Positions 10,563 to 17,500 of a DNA stretch of 17,500 nt are shown here, piece by piece. The notes under the pieces are model-generated. The model was not told where the DNA came from and searched no databases. It saw only the letters and a program-made list of their open reading frames with translations. The translations under genes were made by a program, and so were the position numbers. Each line of letters begins with the position of its first letter. The first letter of the stretch is position 1. The stretch comes from Neocallimastix lanati (nom. inval.) (lineage: Eukaryota; Neocallimastigomycota; Neocallimastigomycetes; Neocallimastigales; Neocallimastigaceae): the NCBI GenBank assembly GCA_016946835.1, contig JACVTC010000039.1, forward strand, positions 405,001 through 422,500, read 5' to 3'.

Positions 10563-10797
10563 ACATAATCAATAATCAATAATCAATAATCAATAATCAA
10601 TAATCAATAATCAATAATCAATAATCAATAATTAATAATCAATAATCAATAATCAATAATCAATAATCAATAATCAATAATCAATAATCAATAATCAATA
10701 ATCAATAATCAATAATTAATAATCAATAATCAATAATCAATAATCAATAATCAATAATCAATAATTAATAATCAATAATTAATAATCAATAATAATA
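10563..10797. repeat. (AATCAAT)n heptamer array
   Basis: About 33 tandem copies of a 7-bp unit differing from the preceding array by one A-to-C change. Four or so units carry T in place of C (AATTAAT), clustered toward the right end. The switch from the A form to the C form is abrupt at about 10563. Confidence 0.92.
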
Positions 10798-12094
10798 TAT
10801 AAACAATTGAATAAATAATGAATTATGAATAAAAAACAATAAATAATAAACAATAAATAATAAATAATAAATTATAAATAATAAATAGTAAATAAATAAT
10901 AAATAATATTAATATAGTTAATAATCAATGAGAATGATAATTTTTAAATAGTTATTTTATTTAAAATATTATTATACATTAACATTGTGATTCTCTATAA
11001 TTTCAATAAATTTATCTTGTTTGTTATACGGTAAATAGTTTTAGTTATATTATAGTAATAAAATATAATAATAAAGTATATATATACATATATAACACAA
11101 TAAAAAAATAATATTTTAACTTTTTTCATCCATTTTTCATTTTTATTATTTAAAATAAAAAGCAAAACTATTTCTAACTAATAATTATAATTTTTTCTGC
11201 TACTATCTGAAAAGAAAAATGAATATCAAAAGATTTTTTTTTTTTTTTTTTTTTTTTTTGGTTTTTTTATAAGATCTTAATACATTTATGAAAAATTTGA
11301 AATATTGTAAATATGAAGAAACTATAAAAATTTAATATATTTATATACTTAAAAAGAATTTGAAATAGAAATGGATTTTTACAATAATATAAAATTCATG
11401 AATATTCAGCGAACATCTTTAATATATTAACAATACAAAAAATACTAACAGTTAACTTTTTAATGTTAAATTTTATTTTTTTATTTTAATTTTTTTTTTT
11501 TTAAAAAAATAAAGGTTGAGATTATTATTTAATATAGGTTTATAAAATTTATAATTATAATATATAAATATAAAATTTATAATTTATTATTTATTGTATA
11601 TATAAATATAAAATAAATATTAATAATAAAATGAACAAATAAGATATTGATAAATGAAAAATAAAGTTTTTTTTTTGGATAAGAAATACAAAATATATAC
11701 TAAATATAAAGCACTAAAGTGTTAATAAAAAAAAAATGAGAATATGTTTATAATTTTTTTTTTCTAAAACAATAGATTAAAAATAAAATTATTTTTAATA
11801 AAATAGAAATAACTAAAAAATTAAAATAAATTAAATAAATAAAAAAGAAAAAAAAAAGGTATATAATATTAAAAACATTTAAATTATTGTTATCAGTAAA
11901 ATAATAAAAAAAAAAAAAAGATAAAGATGGATCAAATGAAATAAAAAATTTTTTGACAAGGAAAAAATTCCTTTTTTCCTTTTTTTTTTTTATATTATAT
12001 TTTTTTTATCAATTTAAATTACATATTTAAATATTTGATATATAAAACTTTTTTCTTTTCTTATGGTTGAACAATATATTTAATATAATAATTA
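10798..12094. other. Gene-free A/T sequence
   Basis: No gene found. 10798-10910 holds degenerate remains of the heptamer arrays. A T run lies at 11235-11259. A minus-strand CTTTTCAG near 11207 resembles an intron acceptor, and a plus-strand reading at 11371 (MDFYNNIKFMNIQRT) stops after 19 codons; neither is supported as a gene. Confidence 0.55.
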
Positions 12095-12186
12095 AATATA
12101 GTCATTGTATAATTATGTTTTAACTTATTAATTAATAATTATTTATTTTATATCTAGTTAAAACATAATTATACAATGACTATATT
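12095..12186. repeat. Perfect 31-bp inverted repeat with 30-bp spacer
   Basis: Arms 12095-12125 and 12156-12186 are exact reverse complements, including the strings TAGTCATTGTATAATTATG and CATAATTATACAATGACTA. RNA from either strand could form a 31-bp hairpin with a 30-nt loop. A 20-bp direct repeat, AATTATTTATTTTATATCTA, occurs at 12137-12156 and again at 12197-12216, framing the right arm. This is the pattern expected from a replication template switch, but a small-RNA precursor or a miniature inverted element cannot be excluded. Confidence 0.9.
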
Positions 12187-12500
12187 ATATAATTAAAATT
12201 ATTTATTTTATATCTACTAATAATATTTATTTAAAAACTTTTAAGAATTTGGTAAAATATTATATAGAATATTTAACAATTATTGATTACTATTTTTAAA
12301 AAAATTTTTAGATCTTTGTGGATTTTTTGTTATTTATTTAACCATTAAGAAAGTATTCATTTAAATATATATTTAAGATTAATATATATAAATATATAAA
12401 TATATTTATAAAATCATAATAAGTAATATAATACATATAAATTTAATAGTTTTTAAAGTTTTTTTTTTTTATTTTATAAAGGAGATTGGTAATTTTTTTT
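12187..12500. other. Gene-free A/T sequence
   Basis: Apart from the second 20-bp direct repeat at 12197-12216, nothing recognisable. Near 12479-12524 the string AGGAGATTGG occurs twice, and with CAACTCCTTT at 12530-12539 it could form an imperfect stem. Confidence 0.5.
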
Positions 12501-12608
12501 TTAATCATAGGAGATTGGATTTAAAAGAATCAACTCCTTTATTGCCTTTATATTATCTTTTCTTTCAAGAAAAAAAAAATTTATTTTTTTTATCCTTTTT
12601 ATTTTCAT
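12501..12608 (-). pseudogene. Small coding-like open frame, unidentified
   Basis: A minus-strand frame of 35 codons runs from an ATG at 12608 to TAA at 12501. Its first half is lysine- and phenylalanine-rich and follows the local homopolymers, but the second half, ERKDNIKAIKELILLNPISY, looks like ordinary helical protein and is notably richer in G and C than the surroundings. I do not recognise a family. It may be a tiny real gene, the last exon of an unseen gene, or a fragment of a decayed one. The opposite strand is also partly open, which weakens the case. Confidence 0.25.
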
Positions 12609-13257
12609 TTTATATTTATTTATATTTAATAATTAAATAGTAAAAAAAAAATTTAATTAAAAGTTTGTTTTAATAAAATGATAAGATAATAATAATAATA
12701 ATAATAAAAAAGACATCTATTAAAAAATCAAAAGATAATTAAACGTATTATCTTTTTTTTTTTTTTTCTTTTTCTTTTTTTTTTATTGATATGATATAAT
12801 AATGAAATATTATTTGTTAACTTAAACGTTCACATTAAATATTAATTAAAAGAAACTTTAATTAAAAAAAAAAAAAAAAAAAAAAATATTTTAAAAAATA
12901 AAAATTTTCTTTTTATCAAAATATTATTCTAATACATTTTTATACATTTTCATACATTCCAATACATTAACTTTTGTTTTAATATTTTCCACGCTATGAA
13001 TAAAATAAATTGAAAGTAAATAATTGTTTGAGATCTCTGAAATTTTGGTGGTGGAATTCAAATTGGATTTTTTTTTTTTTATTATAATTATTAATAATAT
13101 TAATAATATAATATATATAATAAAAATTAAATTAATTAAATTAATTAAATGTTCTAATTAATGTTTAGGAAAAAAATCTTTTTTTTTTTTTTTTAAATTA
13201 ATTTATATATATTTGTATTATTAATTATAAATTGAATCAGTAAACTTTATTTTATTA
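12609..13257. other. Gene-free A/T sequence
   Basis: No supported gene. It includes (AAT)n at about 12687-12705 and an A run of 27 bases at about 12860-12886. A patch at 13028-13068 is less A/T-rich and reads LFEISEILVVEFKLD on the plus strand, but it lies between a stop and a T run with no start or splice context. Confidence 0.5.
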
Positions 13258-13321
13258 TAGCAGACTTTCTGGCAATTAAAAAAATGGTATTAGTAAAAGG
13301 AGCCAATAAAATTCATTTTTG
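13258..13321 (+). pseudogene. Possible orphan exon or decayed gene fragment
   Basis: A compositional islet follows a good acceptor-like string, TTTATTTTATTATAG, ending at 13260. The next bases read DFLAIKKMVLVKGANKIHF and then TGA at 13319-13321. The minus strand is also open here (APFTNTIFLIARKSA), so the strand is not certain. No partner exon or start was found, and no family is recognisable. Confidence 0.2.
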
Positions 13322-13655
13322 ATTCTTTTAAATTATTGATTTAAAAAATATATATATATACCTATTGAAATTAATATATTAAAATGTATTTATTATATAA
13401 ATATCAATATATAAAATAGGTTAATATAAGACTATTGATTGAATTAATTTTACTTTTATATTGAATAAATTAGGTGTAATATAAATAAAAATAGATTTTA
13501 ATAAAGTAAAAAAAAAAAAGAAATATGAGTCATTGTTTAAATTATGATATATTAAATTATAAAATAAATAAATAAAATTAAAAATTTTATATATTGAAAA
13601 ATATAATTTACAATATATAGTAATTATTATGATGATGGCGATGATGTTGATTGTT
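13322..13655. other. Gene-free A/T sequence
   Basis: No gene or structured repeat found. The right end (13630-13648) has GATGATGGCGATGATG, which on the minus strand would be CAT-rich and encode histidines; its only open frame depends on the adjoining (AAAT)n array. Confidence 0.55.
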
Positions 13656-15326
<1,671 letters not shown>

Positions 15327-15467
15327 TTTACCTTTTTGCAACAGTCGAAAAAACTTAAATACAATACAAGTAAATATATTCAAAATAGTAAATATATTCA
15401 TAATAGTAAATATATTCAAAATAGTAAATATATTCAAAATAGTAAATATAGAAAACATTTAAAGTAA
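15327..15467 (+). pseudogene. Open frame over an 18-bp repeat, possible exon remnant
   Basis: A plus-strand frame is open for 46 codons between TAA at 15324 and TAA at 15465, without a methionine. A strong acceptor-like sequence, ACCTTTTTGCAACAG, ends at 15344, after which the frame reads SKKLKYNT and then four SKYIQN hexapeptides encoded by the 18-bp repeat, ending SKYRKHLK. The repeat length is a multiple of three, so the frame is kept. I recognise no family. It may be a terminal exon of an unseen or decayed gene, or chance openness amplified by the repeat. Confidence 0.22.
15369..15450. repeat. 18-bp minisatellite, 4.5 copies
   Basis: Unit AGTAAATATATTCAAAAT at 15369-15386, 15387-15404, 15405-15422 and 15423-15440, plus ten bases of a fifth. 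Only one substitution is seen (A to T in the second unit, 15400-15402 region), so the array is young. Confidence 0.95.
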
Positions 15468-15945
15468 AAAAATATATTTAAAATGTTAAAGATAAAAATA
15501 TTAAATTATTAGAATACAAAATGAAAAAAAAAATTTTTTTAATATTAAATAACAAATAAAAATAAAAATATTAAATAAGATAATAAATATGAAATATTAA
15601 ATAAGATATTAATTGTTAAAGTAATATAAATAATTAAATAAATATTGTAAATAAATAATATAAATAGTTCTATAAATAGAATTCAATATAAAATAATACA
15701 TTGATATTATAATTTTCATATATGATTTATAATACCTCAAAAGATATATTCGTTATTAATTTATTTAAAATATAATTATTCATTTATTTAATTTAAAATA
15801 TCGTTTTTAAAACTTCTTATAAATAATAATTATAATATTTAATAATATTATTTATATATTATTCATTAATTTAAATACTACTAATAATAATACAAATTAA
15901 ATATGCTTCAAAACTATTGAAAAAATAATTATTATAAAATATAAA
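15468..15945. other. Gene-free A/T sequence
   Basis: Nothing recognisable: AATATTAAATAA variants, closed frames on both strands, and no long repeat. Confidence 0.55.
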
Positions 15946-16130
15946 ATATTGAAATATACAATATAAAATTTAGAAATATTGAAATATAAAATATAGAAAT
16001 ATAGAATATAAAATATAGAGATATAAAATATTGAAATATTGAAATATAAAATAATGAAATATAGAAATATTTAAATATTTAAATATTAAATAATAAAATA
16101 AAGAAGTATTGAAATATTGAAAATATATTA
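15946..16130. repeat. Degenerate GAAATATTGAAATATAAAATA repeats
   Basis: Interleaved GAAATATT, GAAATATA and AAATATAG units of 8-10 bp occur about 15 times without a fixed period. It appears to be an old, decayed tandem array. No coding potential. Confidence 0.7.
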
Positions 16131-16676
16131 AATATAACACAACTCCTCAGATATCCGATATATAGAAACATAAAAATATGCAAATATTATATATATAAAA
16201 TTTTAAAAAAAAAAAAAAGATAAAACCTTTATTAAAATTAAAAAATAAAATAAAATTAAAATAAAAATAATAAAAAAATAAAAAACTTTTTTTTAAATTA
16301 TTTTTTTTAATTTTTTGTTTGTATTACGTATCTACAATTATTTATATTACTTTTTTAATTACTAATATATTAGAGTACAATATTTATATATTATACACTC
16401 CGTATTACTAATATAATAACAATAGTTAGAAAATATATTATCGTAATATATCATAAACCAATAAATATTATTTTAATAGGAATAAAAAAAATTTAAATAA
16501 ATAAATAAATCAATAACAATTTATATATGGAAATAGGATATATTAATAAAAAAAAATTTTTTTTAATATAAATATATGGGAAAGACAAATTATTATTATT
16601 TTTTTATAAAGTATACAATATTAATTTTTTTAATATAATAATTAAAAACAATAATTAATTTTTTTAGTTATAAAAT
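16131..16676. promoter_or_regulatory. Upstream region of the cystathionine gamma-lyase-like gene
   Basis: No other gene found. Direct repeats of ATTACTAATATA lie at about 16358 and 16405, with related GTATTAC and TACGTAT strings between 16320 and 16410. A TATAAA near 16605 and the TTTTTTTAG ending about ten bases before the ATG (a possible 5' leader intron acceptor) are the only promoter or leader candidates. In sequence this A/T-rich such matches are weak evidence. Confidence 0.35.
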
Positions 16677-17385
16677 ATGCTTAGTGTTGTTGGAGTTTCA
16701 AAAAATTTAAATTACTTAAAATTTAATTTCTTTTCTCAATCTAATTTAATCAAAAAAAATAATTCTTTAAAGTTATCTTTAAAATTATATAATAAAAAGA
16801 ATATGTTAAGCACAAAAAAATCTACTCAACTCAACGAAACTGAAACGTAAGATTAGAAAAAAAGAATTTTTTAACAAGAAAAAATAAAAATAAAAGAATG
16901 AATTAACGATTATTATATTATTAATTTTTTTTACAAAAGCGATTAAAATACAAAACAAGATTCGTACAAATTATAGAGAAAAAATGTCAAATATGAATCA
17001 AAATAAAAATAAATAAAAAGAAAAAAAAAATAAACAAAAAATAAATAAATAAATAAATGAATTATTGAAATATAAAATATATTTTGATTTCATCGATTAA
17101 AAATTTTTAATATTGGAAGATTGATTAGTTTTTATTTTTATATCTCGACTCTTTATTTTTTTTCATTTATAAAAAAAAATTATTTTTAACAAATATTGAT
17201 ATTCTTTATATATTATGTTATTCTAAAATGAAATAATTAGAGTTCCAGATATGTCTGAAGAAAATTACAGTTTCGCTACTCGTGCCATTCATGTTGGTCA
17301 AGAACCAGATCCAGTAACTGGTGCTGTCATTCCACCAATCAGTTTAGCTACTACTTTTAAACAAAAAAGTGCTGGTGTTCACACT
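16677..17385 (+). CDS. Cystathionine gamma-lyase-like enzyme, 5' exons (partial, runs off right edge)
   Basis: Exon 1 (16677-16846, 56 codons plus two bases) and exon 2 (17241-17385) join in frame, recreating a Thr codon across a 394-bp phase-2 intron (GTAAGA...TTAG). Exon 2 ends at a GTAAGT donor, and the rest lies beyond the window. It encodes FATRAIHVGQEPDPVTGAV and IPPISLATTFKQ, the N-terminus typical of cystathionine gamma-lyase (human CTH: FATQAIHVGQDP and PPISLSTTFKQ). This PLP enzyme of the Cys/Met family cleaves cystathionine to cysteine, 2-oxobutyrate and ammonia. The PLP lysine is off the edge, so gamma-synthase or beta-lyase activity cannot be ruled out. Residues 1-53 (MLSVVGVSKNLNYLKF...) hold ten Lys and no Asp or Glu, and look like a mitochondrial or hydrogenosomal presequence. 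Met61 of exon 2 (MSEENYSFATRAI) is where a cytosolic form would normally begin. Confidence 0.88.
16847..17240 (+). other. Intron 1 of the cystathionine gamma-lyase-like gene
   Basis: Canonical GT...AG intron of 394 bp separating the presequence-like exon from the conserved enzyme. A patch at 16939-17015 is less A/T-rich and reads IKIQNKIRTNYREKMSN before a stop; splicing it in after exon 1 would put TAA in frame, so it is not a normal coding exon. It could lie in the leader of a transcript starting inside the intron. Confidence 0.8.
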
Positions 17386-17500
17386 GTAAGTTTTTTAAAT
17401 TCAAAAAAAAAAAAAAAAACTATTTAATATAAAATAAATATCTTTTTAAAATAGTATATGATAAAAAAAATAATTATTTTGGTTACATTAATAATAAGAA
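17386..17500 (+). other. Start of intron 2 of the cystathionine gamma-lyase-like gene
   Basis: Begins with a consensus GTAAGT. The family motif expected next (YEYSRxxNPT) is not found before the window ends. A possible acceptor, TTTTTAAAATAG at about 17454, is followed by residues (YMIKKIIILV) that do not match the family, so the intron most likely continues past 17500. Confidence 0.65.

Noticed and set aside
10258-10579. Two overlapping minus-strand open frames of about 100 codons rich in IIYYLLF
   Set aside because: They are produced by the stop-free heptamer array, open in several frames at once, with peptide period equal to the DNA repeat.
11371-11430. Short plus-strand reading MDFYNNIKFMNIQRT
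   Set aside because: Stops after 19 codons and has no splice signals; length is within chance.
13030-13068. Possible tRNA B-box-like string (GTGGAATTCAAATTGGA)
   Set aside because: No acceptor stem, anticodon arm or A box can be folded around it.

Overview
This is a eukaryotic window. It is extremely A+T-rich (close to 90% by eye), contains spliced genes with GT...AG introns, and carries very little coding sequence. Only two genes can be supported, at 2417-3333 and from 16677 to the right edge; about 14-15 kb is intergenic DNA made of simple repeats, homopolymer runs and old duplications. Sparse genes, long (AAAT)n and heptamer tracts, codon choice that is much less A+T-rich in the conserved exon, and a possible organelle presequence all fit an anaerobic gut fungus (Neocallimastigomycota) best. 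A dictyostelid is the main alternative but normally has denser genes and shorter introns. The assignment is an inference at about 0.65 confidence.

Layout. 1-1250: A/T sequence with one small, broken coding-like islet (about 437-606). 1255-2416: first copy (A) of a dispersed noncoding repeat. 2417-3333 (minus strand): a three-exon gene for a 160-residue SKP1-family protein, preceded by an (AAAT)n leader that almost touches its ATG. 3540-5770: fragments of the gene's 5' flank and 3' flank recur here without the gene; at 5150-5770 the two flanks are fused at a 9-bp microhomology, as expected if a duplicated copy lost its gene. 5776-10900: two large tandem copies (B and C, about 2.5 kb apart) of the noncoding repeat, each followed by (AATAAAT)n arrays; the last array changes abruptly to (AATCAAT)n. 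10900-16640: gene-poor A/T sequence with a perfect 31-bp inverted repeat (12095-12186), a 49-unit (AAAT)n array (13656-13851), an in-frame 18-bp minisatellite (15369-15450) and two more weak coding-like islets. 16677-17500: the first two exons of a cystathionine gamma-lyase-like gene, running off the right edge.

The two genes have no visible functional link. One belongs to the SCF ubiquitin-ligase adaptor family; the other is a PLP enzyme of transsulfuration whose first exon looks like an organelle-targeting presequence placed in front of what was probably the original start methionine. I found no RNA gene, CRISPR array, intact transposon or prokaryotic-type system. The most interesting content is structural: the gene-less sister of the SKP1-like locus, the noncoding tandem repeat family, and the hairpin with a template-switch signature.
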